Positions 17,662 to 28,702 are shown, numbered from the stretch's first letter. The stretch: DNA of 64,000 bases from Nocardia spumae (GCF_020733635.1 NZ_JAJFZL010000001.1:1550001-1614000); one strand, 5' to 3'. Numbers and translations: made by a program. The notes: a model not told the origin generated them from the sequence alone.

Positions 17662-19041
17662 GTGACTGATGCACGCTCCGTCATCGCTCCCTCGAATACC
17701 CGCTCCGAAAAGAGCGGAGGCTCCGGAAAGGGAGCCGGCACCTCGCCCCTCAAATCCTTCGTGATCGACACCTCCGTGTTGTTGTCCGACCCCTGGGCCA
17801 TGACGCGCTTCGGCGAGCACCATGTGGTGTTACCGCTGGTGGTCATCAGCGAATTGGAGTCCAAACGGCATCATCACGAACTCGGCTGGTTCGCCCGTGA
17901 AGCCCTGCGCAACCTCGACGATCTACGCCTGCTGTACGGCCGGCTCGATCAGCGGGTTCCGGTCGGCACCGACGGCGGCACGCTACAGGTGGAGTTGAAT
18001 CACACCGACCCGAACGTCCTGCCGGTCGGATTCCGGACCGACACCAACGATTCCCGCATCCTCGCCTGTGCGCTCAATCTGGCGGCCGAGGGACAGCGGG
18101 TAGTGCTGGTGTCCAAGGACATTCCGCTGCGGGTGAAGGCGGGCGCGGTGGGCCTGCCCGCGGAGGAATACCACGCCCAGGACGTGGTCATCTCCGGGTG
18201 GACCGGGATGGCGGAACTGGAGGTCTCCGCGGACTGTGTGGACCGTCTCTACGCCGACTCGGTGGTCGACCTCGACGAGGCCCGTGACCTGCCCTGCCAC
18301 ACCGGTATTCGGCTGCTCGGCACGAACGGCAGCGCCCTGGCCCGGGTGACCGCGGACAAACGCGTGCAGTTGGTCCGCGGCGATCGGGAGGCCTTCGGGC
18401 TGCACGGGCGTTCGGCGGAGCAGCGCATCGCGCTGGATCTGCTGCTGGACGAGAGTGTGGGCATCGTCTCCCTCGGGGGTAAGGCCGGCACCGGAAAGTC
18501 GGCCCTGGCGCTGACCGCGGGCCTGGAAGCGGTGCTGGAGCGGCGTTCCCAGCGCAAGGTCGTGGTCTTCCGGCCGCTGTACGCGGTGGGCGGCCAGGAA
18601 CTGGGCTATCTGCCCGGCAGTGAGAGCGAGAAGATGGGCCCCTGGGCCCAGGCGGTCTTCGACACTCTCGACGGGCTGGCGAGTCCCGAGGTGATGGAGG
18701 AGGTGCTCGCGCGGGGCATGCTCGAGGTGTTGCCGCTCACTCACATTCGCGGCCGGTCGCTGCACGATTCGTTCGTGATCGTGGACGAGGCGCAGTCGCT
18801 GGAACGCAATGTGCTGCTCACGGTGCTGAGCCGGCTGGGCAGCGGTTCCCGGGTGGTGCTGACCCACGACGTCGCCCAGCGCGACAACCTGCGGGTCGGC
18901 CGGCACGACGGTGTGGCCGCGGTGATCGAAAAGCTCAAGGGCCATCCGCTTTTCGCCCATGTCACGCTGACCCGCAGCGAACGGTCGCCGATCGCTGCTC
19001 TGGTCACCGAGATGCTGGAGGAATACGGGCCGAACTCCTGA
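17662..19041 (+). CDS. phoH2: PhoH2: PIN-domain RNase fused to PhoH ATPase/helicase
   Basis: A 459-residue toxin-type RNase/helicase. An N-terminal PIN domain (about 25-165) carries catalytic acids in [13 protein letters not shown] and ELESKRHH, then [11 protein letters not shown]. The C-terminal PhoH ATPase has Walker [12 protein letters not shown] (about residue 275) and Walker [13 protein letters not shown]. Mycobacterial PhoH2 unwinds and cleaves RNA. I chose the GTG at 17662 because AAAGGAG lies six bases before it; an ATG at 17635 has no such site and lies inside the leader hairpin. Remembered counterpart: Rv1095. Confidence 0.93.
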   Translation: MTDARSVIAPSNTRSEKSGGSGKGAGTSPLKSFVIDTSVLLSDPWAMTRFGEHHVVLPLVVISELESKRHHHELGWFAREALRNLDDLRLLYGRLDQRVPVGTDGGTLQVELNHTDPNVLPVGFRTDTNDSRILACALNLAAEGQRVVLVSKDIPLRVKAGAVGLPAEEYHAQDVVISGWTGMAELEVSADCVDRLYADSVVDLDEARDLPCHTGIRLLGTNGSALARVTADKRVQLVRGDREAFGLHGRSAEQRIALDLLLDESVGIVSLGGKAGTGKSALALTAGLEAVLERRSQRKVVVFRPLYAVGGQELGYLPGSESEKMGPWAQAVFDTLDGLASPEVMEEVLARGMLEVLPLTHIRGRSLHDSFVIVDEAQSLERNVLLTVLSRLGSGSRVVLTHDVAQRDNLRVGRHDGVAAVIEKLKGHPLFAHVTLTRSERSPIAALVTEMLEEYGPNS

Positions 19042-19080
19042 GCGCCTCGAAGGTGTAGGCCAGCAAACATTCGGAATATG

Positions 19081-19105
19081 GTTCAGCTCACACAGTGACG
19101 GGTAT
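19081..19105 (+). promoter_or_regulatory. SigF/SigB-like promoter candidate before LGFP lipoprotein
   Basis: GTTC-N15-GGGTAT matches the SigF consensus GTTT-N15..17-GGGTAT in nine of ten bases. It lies about 140 bp upstream of the lipoprotein start codon. The long leader and one mismatch keep this tentative. Confidence 0.35.
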
Positions 19106-19243
19106 ATTCCGGCAAGAACACTGCTCGGTGCGGTCTGTGGCTGATCCATTGCGATTCGCCGGATCATAGCCGAGCGCTGGCCTGGTGGTCGGTGGTGTCG
19201 TCCTCCGCGGCGCCACCGACCAGCACCTTTCGAGAGGATGGAC

Positions 19244-19819
19244 ATGCACCACTTCGCTCGCCGTTCTGCCGCCGTCGCAATGGCTTTCGCCGGTGCGGCA
19301 CTGCTGTTCACCGCTGCCTGTAGCAATGACGACAACGACAACAACAGCTCGGCTACCAGCACGACGACGGGTATGGCCGAGACCACGGGTGCGATGGCCT
19401 CCGGCACCATGACCTCCGGCGAGACGCCGTCGGGGAGTGCCGCGGCCTCGGAGACCAAGATCGCGACCCAGAACGGCCAGGAGATCACCGTCTCCGGCCA
19501 CATCCTGACCAAGTACACCGAGATGGGCGGGGTGCAGAGCCCGCTCGGTGAGCCCACCGGCGCGTCGGTGGAGGGTCCCAACGGCGGCTCCTGTCAGGAG
19601 TTCACCGGCGGCGCCGTCTGCTGGAGCGAACAGACCAACGCCCACGTGGTGTGGGGTGATATCCGCACGGCCTGGGAGGGCAACGGCGGCGTGAACGGCA
19701 ACCTGGGCTATCCGACCAGCGACGAGAAGGACAACCCGACCGGTAAGGAGAGCGACTTCACCGGCGGCACGATCACCTGGAACTCGTCGGATCGGCAGAC
19801 GACGGTGACGCCGAAGTAG
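19244..19819 (+). CDS. Lipoprotein with LGFP repeats
   Basis: A 191-residue exported protein. The signal peptide (RRSAAVAMAF...) ends in the lipobox LFTAAC, so the Cys should be lipidated and anchored in the membrane. A Ser/Thr/Gly-rich linker (about 28-75) follows, then two LGFP-type repeats, recognisable as GGVQSPLGEPTG and GGVNGNLGYPTSDE. LGFP repeats are thought to anchor proteins to the mycolic-acid/arabinogalactan wall. I chose the ATG at 19244: GAGAGG lies six bases upstream, whereas the in-frame ATG at 19238 directly touches that site. Confidence 0.9.
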   Translation: MHHFARRSAAVAMAFAGAALLFTAACSNDDNDNNSSATSTTTGMAETTGAMASGTMTSGETPSGSAAASETKIATQNGQEITVSGHILTKYTEMGGVQSPLGEPTGASVEGPNGGSCQEFTGGAVCWSEQTNAHVVWGDIRTAWEGNGGVNGNLGYPTSDEKDNPTGKESDFTGGTITWNSSDRQTTVTPK

Positions 19820-19940
19820 CGGATCCTCGCGCGCGGCGGCGGTGGGACGATGTCATGGTCCCGCCGCCGCCGCGCTGTGCGTCGCACGGCGTCCGTGCGT
19901 AAATCCCCCGATACGAGCGAACAGTCGGTACGTTGTCGGG

Positions 19941-20798
19941 GTGCAAACTCTGTTGACCGACCGTGAGCTGCTCGAATCGCTCGCGGAGGCCGTGGAAGAC
20001 AATCTCCGGCGTCACAACGAACAGGTGCGGGACTGGCAGCCGCACGAGTACGTGCCCTTCAGTGACGGGCGCAATTTCGCATTCCTCGGTGGCGCCGACT
20101 GGGATCCGCAACAGGTCACGCTGGGCGAGGTTGCCGCGGTTGCGCTCACGGTGAGCGTGCTGATCGCTGACAATTTGCCCTCGTACCATCGCGAGCTCGG
20201 CCGGCGCCTGCGGACCGGTCCGTGGTGGCGCTGGGTCGGCCGGTGGACGGCCGAGGAGAACCGCCACGAGATCCTCATCCGCAACTACCTGATGGTGACC
20301 CGCGCGGTGGATCCGGTGGAACTCGAGCGAGCCCGGATGGCGCATATGACCACCGGCTTCACCCGCCCGGCCATCCATCTGCTCGACCTGCTGGCCCAGT
20401 GCGCCTTCGAAGAGGCCGCCTCCGGAGTGCGGCATCGCAATATCGCCGCGCTGCGGGAGAATCCGATGGTGACCGAGATCGCCGACCGGATCGCCGTCGA
20501 CGACGAACTGCAGGCGGAATTCTTCGCGAACCTGGTGGCAGCGGCCCTGGATCTGGTGCCGGATCAGACCGTGCGGGCGATCGCCGACCGGATCGCGGAC
20601 TTCCGGGTTCCGGAGCTCACCCTGCCCGACGGCCGCAACAGCACCGACGTGCTGGCCGAGGCCGGAATCTACGAACCGGACCGGGCCGGCGAGCTGGTGT
20701 TCGCGCCGCTGCTCGAGCGCTGGAACATCTTCTCTCGCACCGACTTCGGTGCGGACGGCGAGGCGGCGCGGGCAGAGATCGAACATCTGCGACGCTGA
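19941..20798 (+). CDS. desA2: Acyl-ACP desaturase-like protein, DesA2 type, with altered di-iron ligands
   Basis: A 285-residue soluble di-iron fold protein, like plant stearoyl-ACP desaturases and mycobacterial DesA1/DesA2. Motif WTAEENRHE keeps the first ExxH pair, and AFEEAASGVRHRN keeps the third-helix Glu. But the first-helix Glu of TEDNLPSYH is Ala here (IADNLPSYH), and the last DENLH is DDELQ, losing the His. Three of six expected ligands are changed, so desaturase activity is doubtful. The start is GTG at 19941, giving VQTLLTDRELLESL. Remembered counterpart: Rv1094, though here the gene follows phoH2 rather than preceding it. Confidence 0.85.
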   Translation: MQTLLTDRELLESLAEAVEDNLRRHNEQVRDWQPHEYVPFSDGRNFAFLGGADWDPQQVTLGEVAAVALTVSVLIADNLPSYHRELGRRLRTGPWWRWVGRWTAEENRHEILIRNYLMVTRAVDPVELERARMAHMTTGFTRPAIHLLDLLAQCAFEEAASGVRHRNIAALRENPMVTEIADRIAVDDELQAEFFANLVAAALDLVPDQTVRAIADRIADFRVPELTLPDGRNSTDVLAEAGIYEPDRAGELVFAPLLERWNIFSRTDFGADGEAARAEIEHLRR

Positions 20799-20875
20799 AC
20801 TCGACGGTCGTGGTGCGCGGGTGCGCGCCACGACCGCCCGATCCCGGGGGGTGCGGGCGGAGCGGTCCGCGGGGG

Positions 20876-21319
20876 CTACCGGCGGCGAACCATGTGCCAG
20901 AGTCCCGCCGCCGTACCGCGCAGGAAGTTCTCCCAGCTGAAATGGTCGTGCCAGAGGGTGATGCGACCGTCGACCAGTTCGAAGGTGCCGCACACCCAGA
21001 ACTCGATCTCCAGCGGGCCCATGCGCAGATAGTCGGTGCGCTCGGTGAGGACCGTTTCGCCCTCGACGGCCGGTGCGCCGTCGGTTTCCGCGGCGATATG
21101 ACGCATATCGGCGCGGAAACCGAAGGCATCACGATTGAGTCCGCGCAGTACCGCGCCCACCCGGTGGATGCCGCGGATATCCGGCAGTGAGGTGTTCTTC
21201 CACACGATGTCCGGATCCAGCAGATTCAATGCCTCGTTCACCGCGCCCATTTCCATCGCGGCGAAGAATTCGCGCACCGTGGTCACGGCGTTCTGTTGTA
21301 GCTCCGGTAGTTCGGCCAT
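20876..21319 (-). CDS. SnoaL-like / limonene-1,2-epoxide hydrolase family protein
   Basis: A 147-residue cystatin-like alpha/beta-barrel protein. The pattern is typical: an N-terminal helix (VREFFAAMEMGAVNEAL), the LDPDIVWKN strand, then ...MGPLEIEFWVCGTFELVDGRITLWHDHFSWENFL with the WxDYFD-like end of limonene epoxide hydrolases. Members are epoxide hydrolases, isomerases or polyketide cyclases; the exact reaction is not readable. The ATG at 21319 is the natural start; the open frame further upstream runs antisense through the TetR gene. Confidence 0.85.
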   Translation of the reverse strand: MAELPELQQNAVTTVREFFAAMEMGAVNEALNLLDPDIVWKNTSLPDIRGIHRVGAVLRGLNRDAFGFRADMRHIAAETDGAPAVEGETVLTERTDYLRMGPLEIEFWVCGTFELVDGRITLWHDHFSWENFLRGTAAGLWHMVRRR

Positions 21320-21387
21320 AGTCCGACTGTAGGCGCGCCGAGGTGTCGAGGGGGGATGATCGCCCTCGTTTCGTGTCCGGTTCGTCC

Positions 21388-22095
21388 TCAACCGCGCCGC
21401 TGGGCGATCAATACCGACACTCCGTCGAGGATTCGCTCGATGCCGTATTCGAGCGCCGCGTTGCGGCCGTCGGGGCCGGAGTCGGCGAAGGCGGCGACGA
21501 CCTCGGGGAATCGTTCGGCGTGATCGGCCAGGATCGCGGCCACCTCGCGCGCCATCTGGTCCTCGGTCCGCTGTGATCCGGCGGCGGAGGTCTGCTGGAC
21601 CAGGCTGCGAACGTGACCGTTCACCAGTACGACGGTATCGAGTCGTTCGGCCCCGGTCAGGCCGGTGCCCGCCAGTGGTGCCAGGGCGGCCTCCATCCAG
21701 GCCAGCTCGTTGGGGCCCAGTGGTCGCGAGCCCGCGGTGAGCTCGATGGTCCACGGATGCGCGCGGTAGCGCTCGTCGATCGTCGAGGCCCAGGTCCGCA
21801 GCGCAGCGCGCCACGGCTCGGGGGCGGCTGTGGTGGACTGCGGCGGGCCGCCCAGGGCGGTGTCCAGCATCAGGGCGGTGAGCTCGGCCTTTCCCGGCAC
21901 ATAGCGGTACAGCGCCATCTTCGCGCAGCCCAGCCGCTCGGCCAGTCGCTGCATCGAGACCGCGCTCAGCCCGTCCGAATCGGCCAGGGTGATGGCCTCG
22001 GCGACGATGCGTTCCAGTGACAGCGACGGCTTGGGGCCGCGCCGGGGGCGCTGCGGCGCACCCCACAGCAGTTCTAGGGCGGTCGGTCCGGTCAT
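21388..22095 (-). CDS. TetR family transcriptional regulator (TetR_C type)
   Basis: A 235-residue repressor. The HTH is at about residues 28-75: LERIVAEAITLADSDGLSAV, then RLAERLGCAKMALYRYVPGKAEL. The C-terminal domain resembles the TetR_C ligand-binding class found with tetracycline and aromatic-drug repressors. It is divergent from the FAD monooxygenase, with a palindrome between them, the classic TetR/TetX-like arrangement. Start ATG at 22095. The ligand is unknown, probably an aromatic substrate of the monooxygenase. Confidence 0.92.
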   Translation of the reverse strand: MTGPTALELLWGAPQRPRRGPKPSLSLERIVAEAITLADSDGLSAVSMQRLAERLGCAKMALYRYVPGKAELTALMLDTALGGPPQSTTAAPEPWRAALRTWASTIDERYRAHPWTIELTAGSRPLGPNELAWMEAALAPLAGTGLTGAERLDTVVLVNGHVRSLVQQTSAAGSQRTEDQMAREVAAILADHAERFPEVVAAFADSGPDGRNAALEYGIERILDGVSVLIAQRRG

Positions 22096-22144
22096 GAGGA
22101 CATCCTCTCCGAATGACGGCTTGACGGAAAACTGCGTCCAGCAT

Positions 22145-22158
22145 ACGCTAAATAGCGT
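22145..22158. promoter_or_regulatory. TetR operator candidate
   Basis: ACGCTA-AA-TAGCGT has perfect six-base arms in the 95-bp gap between the divergent TetR and monooxygenase genes. The core CGCTAAATAGCG differs by one base from the palindrome upstream of the P450 at 15813-15824. Confidence 0.65.
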
Positions 22159-22190
22159 CCAATAGACACAGTTAAGGATCGAGGCTCATC

Positions 22191-23384
22191 ATGCGGAACA
22201 CGACAGTTCTCATCTCCGGTGCCAGCATCGCCGGCCCGGCGCTGGCCTTCTGGCTGCGGCGCTACGGCTTCGAGGTCACGGTGGTCGAGCGGGCCGCCGC
22301 GCTGCGACCGGGCGGCCAAGCCGTCGATTTCAAGGGGGCCACCCATCGCACGGTGCTGGAGCGAATGGGGATCTGGGAGGCGATCCAGAGCCGGCGAACG
22401 GGGAAGACCGACATGGTGATCAACGACGCCGACGGCCGCGAATTGGCCGAGATCTCAGGCGATTTCACCGGTGGTGATGTGGAGATCCTGCGCGGCGATC
22501 TGGCCGAGATCCTCTACGAGCGCACAGTCGAGGGCTGCGAATACCTGTTCGGGGACTCCGTCACCGCGCTGCGCGAGACCGAGTCGGGCGTCGAGGTCGA
22601 ATTCGAGCGCGCACCCGCGCGCACCTTCGATCTGGTGGTCGGCTGCGACGGCATCCACTCCCGGGTGCGGGCACTGGCCTTCGGCCCCGAAGCCGATTAC
22701 GTGAAGCATCTGGGCTACTACTACTGCACCGCCGGTGCGGCCGGATGGGGCCACGATCCGGAGGGGCCCCGGCAGCGCAACCGGTCCGCGGCCTACAACG
22801 AACCCGGCCGGCTCGCGGTGCGAGGCGGGAACAAGGCCGCGCACATGTACATGTTCGTCGCCGCCCCGCTGGAGTACGACCGGCGGGACGAGGCGGCGCA
22901 GCGACGCGTGCTCGCCGAGGCGTTCGCCGGCACCGAGGGCCCGGTGCCGGCGATGATGAGCGAACTCGGTGAGCTGGATTCGTTCTATCTCGATTCGCTG
23001 GGACAGGTGCGGATGAAGGGCGGCTACACCAAGGGCCGGATCGCACTCGTCGGTGACTCGGCGTACGGAAATACCTTGGGTGGCTTCGGAACCGGGCTCG
23101 CGGTCGTCGGCGCCTACGTGCTCGCGGGTGAACTGGCACTGGCCGACGGCGACCACACGTCCGCCTTCGCGCGCTACAACGAGATGATGAAGCGCTACGC
23201 CAAGATCGCCGGCAATTCCAACGCCGGACGCTTCCTGGCGCCGCGGACCGCGCGCGGGATCCGGATGCGGAACTGGTTCCTGGGCTCGCGACTGTTCGAC
23301 CTCATGCTGAGGTACAGCGACAACGCCGCCAACGATATCGACCTGCGCGATTATCCGGCGTTGGTCGCGGTGGGCAATCGATAG
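22191..23384 (+). CDS. FAD-dependent monooxygenase (PHBH/TetX-like)
   Basis: A 397-residue group A flavoprotein hydroxylase. The N-terminal FAD-binding Rossmann motif is VLISGASIAGPALAFWLRR. The DG-type motif lies in VVGCDGIHSRVR. The second FAD motif is RIALVGDSAYGNTLGGFGTGLA (about residue 280). The family uses NAD(P)H and O2 to hydroxylate aromatics; some members inactivate tetracyclines or rifamycins. No hydrophobic anchor. It is divergent from a TetR gene that probably controls it. The ATG at 22191 has only a weak GGATCGAGG upstream. Confidence 0.92.
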   Translation: MRNTTVLISGASIAGPALAFWLRRYGFEVTVVERAAALRPGGQAVDFKGATHRTVLERMGIWEAIQSRRTGKTDMVINDADGRELAEISGDFTGGDVEILRGDLAEILYERTVEGCEYLFGDSVTALRETESGVEVEFERAPARTFDLVVGCDGIHSRVRALAFGPEADYVKHLGYYYCTAGAAGWGHDPEGPRQRNRSAAYNEPGRLAVRGGNKAAHMYMFVAAPLEYDRRDEAAQRRVLAEAFAGTEGPVPAMMSELGELDSFYLDSLGQVRMKGGYTKGRIALVGDSAYGNTLGGFGTGLAVVGAYVLAGELALADGDHTSAFARYNEMMKRYAKIAGNSNAGRFLAPRTARGIRMRNWFLGSRLFDLMLRYSDNAANDIDLRDYPALVAVGNR

Positions 23385-23434
23385 CGCGTCGCCCTCGCCC
23401 GGCCGGGAACCCGGCCGGATCCGGATCCGGCCCG

Positions 23435-24841
<1,407 letters not shown>

Positions 24842-24986
24842 GACCCGACATTACGACGGGCGCGGGCGTGGTTGGGCCGCCACGCAGGAGGCTGTGATTT
24901 TGGCCTCCGCTTCGCTCCGGCGAGACTGCCGCGAACCCACCCACCAGCACCGCTTCGGAAAACCTCGGCGTCGAGCCGCCGCCGAA

Positions 24987-26033
24987 TTACGGCAGCGGCG
25001 GGATCGCGTCCTCGTCGCCGACGAAATCGACCGAGGCGTACTCGTGCAACTTGGTCAGGCGGTGGTAGGCGTCGATGATGCGCACGGTGCCGGACTTGGA
25101 CCGCATCACGATCGACTGGGTCGACGCGCCGCCGCTGTAGTAGCGCACGCCGCGCAGCAGATCGCCGTCGGTGACGCCGGTGGCGGAGAAGAAGACGTTC
25201 TCGCCGGAGACCAGATCCTCGGTGTTGAGGATGCGGTCGAGGTCGTGGCCGGCGTCGAGGGCCTTCTGCTTCTCGGCGTCGTCGGTGGGCGCCAACTTGC
25301 CCTGCAGCGCACCACCCATACAGCGCAGCGCGGCCGCGGCGATGATGCCCTCGGGGGTGCCGCCGATGCCGACCAGCATGTCGGTGCCCGAATCGGGGCG
25401 GGCACAGGCGATCGCACCGGCCACGTCACCGTCGGAGATCAGGCGGATGCGAGCACCCGCCTCGCGGACCTCCTGGATGTGGCGGGCGTGGCGGGGCCGG
25501 TCCAGCACACAGACGGTCAGATCGGAGACCAGCGAATTCTTGGCCTTGGCGACCCGGCGCAGATTCTCCGCGATGGGGGCGGACAGATCGATGACGTCGG
25601 CGGCCTCCGGGCCGACCGCGATCTTCTCCATGTAGAACACCGCCGACGGATCGAACATGGCGCCGCGTTCGGCGACCGCCAGTACCGAGATGGCGCCGGG
25701 GGAACCCTTGGACATCAGCGTGGTGCCATCGATCGGGTCGACCGCGAAATCCACCTCCGGGCCGGTGCCGTCGCCCACGGCCTCGCCGTTGTAGAGCATC
25801 GGGGCTTCGTCCTTCTCGCCCTCGCCGATCACGACGGTGCCGCGCATGGAGACGGTGGCCACCAACTGCCGCATCGCGTCGACCGCCGCACCGTCGCCGC
25901 CCTCCTTGTCGCCGCGCCCGACCCAGCGGCCCGCGGCCATCGCACCGGCCTCGGTCACCCGGACCAACTCCAGTGCGAGGTTGCGGTCCGGGGCCTCGCG
26001 GCGGCGACTGGTTGCGGGTGTGGGTGCCGTCAT
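24987..26033 (-). CDS. glpX: Class II fructose-1,6-bisphosphatase
   Basis: Gluconeogenic phosphatase of 348 residues, metal-dependent and cytosolic. Key residues: metal ligands in [10 protein letters not shown] and the DPIDGTT loop, then [10 protein letters not shown] and [20 protein letters not shown]. GlpX is the sole known fructose bisphosphatase in mycobacteria and is needed for growth on fatty acids. It is the first gene before fumC on this strand, opposite the divergent DUF4245 gene. Remembered counterpart: Rv1099c. Confidence 0.95.
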   Translation of the reverse strand: MTAPTPATSRRREAPDRNLALELVRVTEAGAMAAGRWVGRGDKEGGDGAAVDAMRQLVATVSMRGTVVIGEGEKDEAPMLYNGEAVGDGTGPEVDFAVDPIDGTTLMSKGSPGAISVLAVAERGAMFDPSAVFYMEKIAVGPEAADVIDLSAPIAENLRRVAKAKNSLVSDLTVCVLDRPRHARHIQEVREAGARIRLISDGDVAGAIACARPDSGTDMLVGIGGTPEGIIAAAALRCMGGALQGKLAPTDDAEKQKALDAGHDLDRILNTEDLVSGENVFFSATGVTDGDLLRGVRYYSGGASTQSIVMRSKSGTVRIIDAYHRLTKLHEYASVDFVGDEDAIPPLP

Positions 26034-26215
26034 GACGGTGCCTCCTCAGTTGTCCATTGCTGCGTGAATTGTCGCAGAACGGTCGGATCGCTCATTCAGG
26101 TGCTGCTGTTCCACTCGGCGCGGCGGACGTCCTCGCCGGTCGGAGCGCTGTGATATCGGCCTCGTGGTCACGGGGGCCACCGGAGCGGTCCCGAGGCCGC
26201 GTGGATACTTGGGAT

Positions 26216-26779
26216 GTGTCGCAGAAACCACGCATCATGAACGACTATCGGGATCTGATCTGGTCGCTGGTCCCGCTGGTACTGATCTGCGTGGTGCTCG
26301 CGGCGGTGGCCAGCCAGTGCACCTTCTCCACGCACGGGCCCACACCCGGCGAAGTCCCGAATTTCGATGTGCGGTCGGCATTGCACGACGACGCCCGGAT
26401 GCTCTCGTTCCCGATCCGCGATCCCGCGGTGCCGGCGGACTGGAAGTCCAACTCCGGTAGTCGCGACACGATCACCGGTCCCAGCGGCGGCACCGTCAGC
26501 ACGGTCGGCTACATCACCGGCAACGGCACCTATCTGCAGCTGAGTCAGTCCAATGCCACCGAGAGCGCCCTCGCCGACCATGTGGTCAGCACCCGCAGCC
26601 CGTCGGGAACGCGGATGGTCGGTGCGCAGAAGTGGACCGTGTACCACGTCTCCGACAGTGAGCCCGCCTGGATCGCGGACTTCGGCACCAGCCGGGTGCT
26701 GATCAAGGGCGCTGCCGGGGAGGGCGCCTACTCGGCGCTGGCGAACGCGGTCGGCGCGGCGCAACCGCTGCGGCCCTGA
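26216..26779 (+). CDS. DUF4245 single-pass membrane protein
   Basis: A 187-residue protein with one N-terminal transmembrane helix (about residues 14-33, LIWSLVPLVLICVVLAAVA) and an extracytoplasmic domain. That domain has the DUF4245 pattern: PVPADWKSNSG, GYITGNGTYLQLSQS, and a late AWIADFGTSRVLIKG. Role unknown. I chose the GTG at 26216, which gives the usual basic start SQKPRIMNDYRDL before the helix. It diverges from glpX as Rv1100 does in M. tuberculosis (from memory). Confidence 0.88.
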   Translation: MSQKPRIMNDYRDLIWSLVPLVLICVVLAAVASQCTFSTHGPTPGEVPNFDVRSALHDDARMLSFPIRDPAVPADWKSNSGSRDTITGPSGGTVSTVGYITGNGTYLQLSQSNATESALADHVVSTRSPSGTRMVGAQKWTVYHVSDSEPAWIADFGTSRVLIKGAAGEGAYSALANAVGAAQPLRP

Positions 26780-26784
26780 CCGAT

Positions 26785-27129
26785 TCAGCGGTGGCTGACG
26801 ACGTTGACCACCGTGCCGTCCGGATCGCGTACGAAGAACCGCCGCACACCCCAGGGTTCGTCGCGCAGCGCGTAGACCACCTCGGCCCCCGCGGCGACCA
26901 TCGTCTCGTATGCCCCGTCGACATCGGCCACCTCGACACTGATATCCGGCTGCGGCTCATCGGCGTTCGCGCCGACGAGCATGATCTGCGCGGTCGGATT
27001 GTCCGGAGAGGCCACGGTGACCGCCCAGCCGAGATCCATCACCTCGTCGAAGCCGAGCGCGCGGTAGAACGCACGGCTGCGCTCCATATCGGCGACCCGC
27101 AGATCGGGTACTACGCGTCGGATTCCCAT
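26785..27129 (-). CDS. VOC (glyoxalase/dioxygenase superfamily) protein
   Basis: A 114-residue single-module vicinal-oxygen-chelate protein: beta-alpha-beta-beta-beta pattern with VADMERSRAFYRALGF, then the C-terminal RRFFVRDPDGTVVNVVSH. Members bind metals for glyoxalase, dioxygenase or antibiotic-binding roles; the function here is open. The ATG at 27129 is two bases past the xseB stop codon and has GGGGAGG seven bases upstream, so it is the last gene of the xse operon. Confidence 0.88.
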   Translation of the reverse strand: MGIRRVVPDLRVADMERSRAFYRALGFDEVMDLGWAVTVASPDNPTAQIMLVGANADEPQPDISVEVADVDGAYETMVAAGAEVVYALRDEPWGVRRFFVRDPDGTVVNVVSHR

Positions 27130-27131
27130 AC

Positions 27132-27362
27132 TCATTCCTCCCCGTGCGCCTCGCGCCGGGACAGTGCGTCCTCGACCCGCTGCCGGGCGCCGGCCAGATG
27201 TGCTTCGCAGCGATTGGCGAGCGCCTCGCCGCGTTCCCACAGCGCGAGTGAATCGTCGAGATCCATACCGCCCTGTTCCAGCATCTTCACGACGTTGACC
27301 AGCTCGTCGCGGGCACGTTCGTAGCCGAAGGTCTCGATTTCGGCGAGGTCGCTGTCGGTCAC
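27132..27362 (-). CDS. xseB: Exodeoxyribonuclease VII small subunit
   Basis: A 76-residue helical protein that binds the large subunit to form exonuclease VII, which degrades single-stranded DNA. Typical pattern: [37 protein letters not shown]. The GTG start overlaps the xseA TGA as GTGA, so the subunits are translationally coupled. Remembered counterpart: Rv1107c. Confidence 0.95.
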   Translation of the reverse strand: MTDSDLAEIETFGYERARDELVNVVKMLEQGGMDLDDSLALWERGEALANRCEAHLAGARQRVEDALSRREAHGEE

Positions 27363-28702
27363 TGCGTCTCCTCGTGGTCGGGTGCGGACTTGTCCGGGAT
27401 CGGGTTGGTCAGCGCCTGGCTGCCCAGGGCTGCGGCGCTGACCGCGCCATCGGCCACCCGGATGCGCAACTGGGTGCCCGGTGGCGAATCGGCGACGGTC
27501 CGCACGACATGCCGTTGCGAACCCGTCACCCGTTGGACGACGGCGTATCCGCGGGCCAGGGTCGCGGCCGGGCCGACGGCGGTGAGTTTGTCGCGCAGAT
27601 GTCGCGCGGTGGTGGCCTCGGCGGTCAGGGTGTGCCCGACGGCACGGTGGGCGGCGGTGCGCAGTCGCTCGACCTCGTCGCGGCGCTGGTCCAGCAGGCG
27701 CAGCGGATCGGCGAGTACCGGGCGTGACCGCAGCTGTCGAACGTGGCGTGCCTCGCGTTCGACCCAGCCGCGTAGCGCCGCGGCCGAGCGCTCCCGGAGG
27801 TCGTGCACGCCCGCGAGTTCGGCCGCCGCGTCCGGGACGAGGCGTTTGGCGGCATCGGTCGGGGTCGCCGCGCGCAGGTCCGCGACGTAGTCCGACAGCG
27901 GATTGTCCGGTTCATGCCCGATCGCGCTCACGATCGGCGTGGTCGCGGAAACGATGGCCCGGCACAGGGTTTCGTCGGAGAACGGCAGCAGGTCCTCGAC
28001 ACTGCCGCCACCGCGCGCGAGCACGATCACCTCGACCTCGGGATCGTCGTCCAACTCGGCGAGAGCGTCGAGGATCTGCGGCACCGCGGACGCGCCCTGT
28101 ACGGCGGTATTGCGAATGTCGAAACGTACGGCGGGCCAGCGCTGCTGGGCGACGGTCACCACATCGTGTTCGGCGGCGCTGGCGCGCCCGGTGATCAGGC
28201 CGATCGTTCTGGGCAGGAACGGAATCGGCCGCTTCAGACGGGGATCGAACAGGCCCTCGGCGGCCAGCAGCGCCTTCAACCGTTCGATGCGCGCCAGCAG
28301 TTCACCGATTCCGACCGGGCGAATCTCGGTGACCCGCAACGAGATCGTGCCGCGTCCGGTGAAATAGGACAGCTTGCCGTGGACGACCACCCGGCTGCCC
28401 TCCTGCAGCGGCACCGCCGATCCGCGTAGTAACTGCGGATCGCAGGTGATCGACAGCGACATATCGGCTGCCGTGTCCCGCAGCACCAGGAATGCGGTGC
28501 GAGTGCCCGGGCGCAGATTGATCTGGGTGATCTGCCCCTCGACCCAGACGCTGCCCAGCCGATCGATCCACTGCGCCACCTTCATCGCGATGGTGCGCAC
28601 CGGCCACGGCTGCTCGGCCGAACTGGCGGGGCGGGCGGCTCGCGCCGGCTCTCCGGAGGCTCGGGCCCCGGTAGCCGGCGCGTCGGCGTGTGAGTCGGTC
28701 AC
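27359..28702 (-). CDS. xseA: Exodeoxyribonuclease VII large subunit
   Basis: A 447-residue catalytic subunit of exonuclease VII. An N-terminal OB-fold ([15 protein letters not shown]) is followed by the catalytic domain with [31 protein letters not shown] and [24 protein letters not shown], then a coiled-coil region. The GTG start at 28702 overlaps the stop of the lipid-droplet gene as GTGA. The open frame continues upstream inside that gene but is not coding. Remembered counterpart: Rv1108c. Confidence 0.95.
   Translation of the reverse strand: MTDSHADAPATGARASGEPARAARPASSAEQPWPVRTIAMKVAQWIDRLGSVWVEGQITQINLRPGTRTAFLVLRDTAADMSLSITCDPQLLRGSAVPLQEGSRVVVHGKLSYFTGRGTISLRVTEIRPVGIGELLARIERLKALLAAEGLFDPRLKRPIPFLPRTIGLITGRASAAEHDVVTVAQQRWPAVRFDIRNTAVQGASAVPQILDALAELDDDPEVEVIVLARGGGSVEDLLPFSDETLCRAIVSATTPIVSAIGHEPDNPLSDYVADLRAATPTDAAKRLVPDAAAELAGVHDLRERSAAALRGWVEREARHVRQLRSRPVLADPLRLLDQRRDEVERLRTAAHRAVGHTLTAEATTARHLRDKLTAVGPAATLARGYAVVQRVTGSQRHVVRTVADSPPGTQLRIRVADGAVSAAALGSQALTNPIPDKSAPDHEETQ

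Noticed and set aside
17983..19581. 532-residue minus-strand frame opposite phoH2
   Set aside because: It is antisense to phoH2 and the LGFP lipoprotein, with His/Arg/Gly-rich text typical of a shadow frame in high-GC DNA.
20876..22144. Long 422-residue open frame on the minus strand
   Set aside because: Only the last 147 residues match a family (SnoaL-like). The upstream part runs through the TetR gene in another frame and is Arg/Gly-rich shadow sequence.
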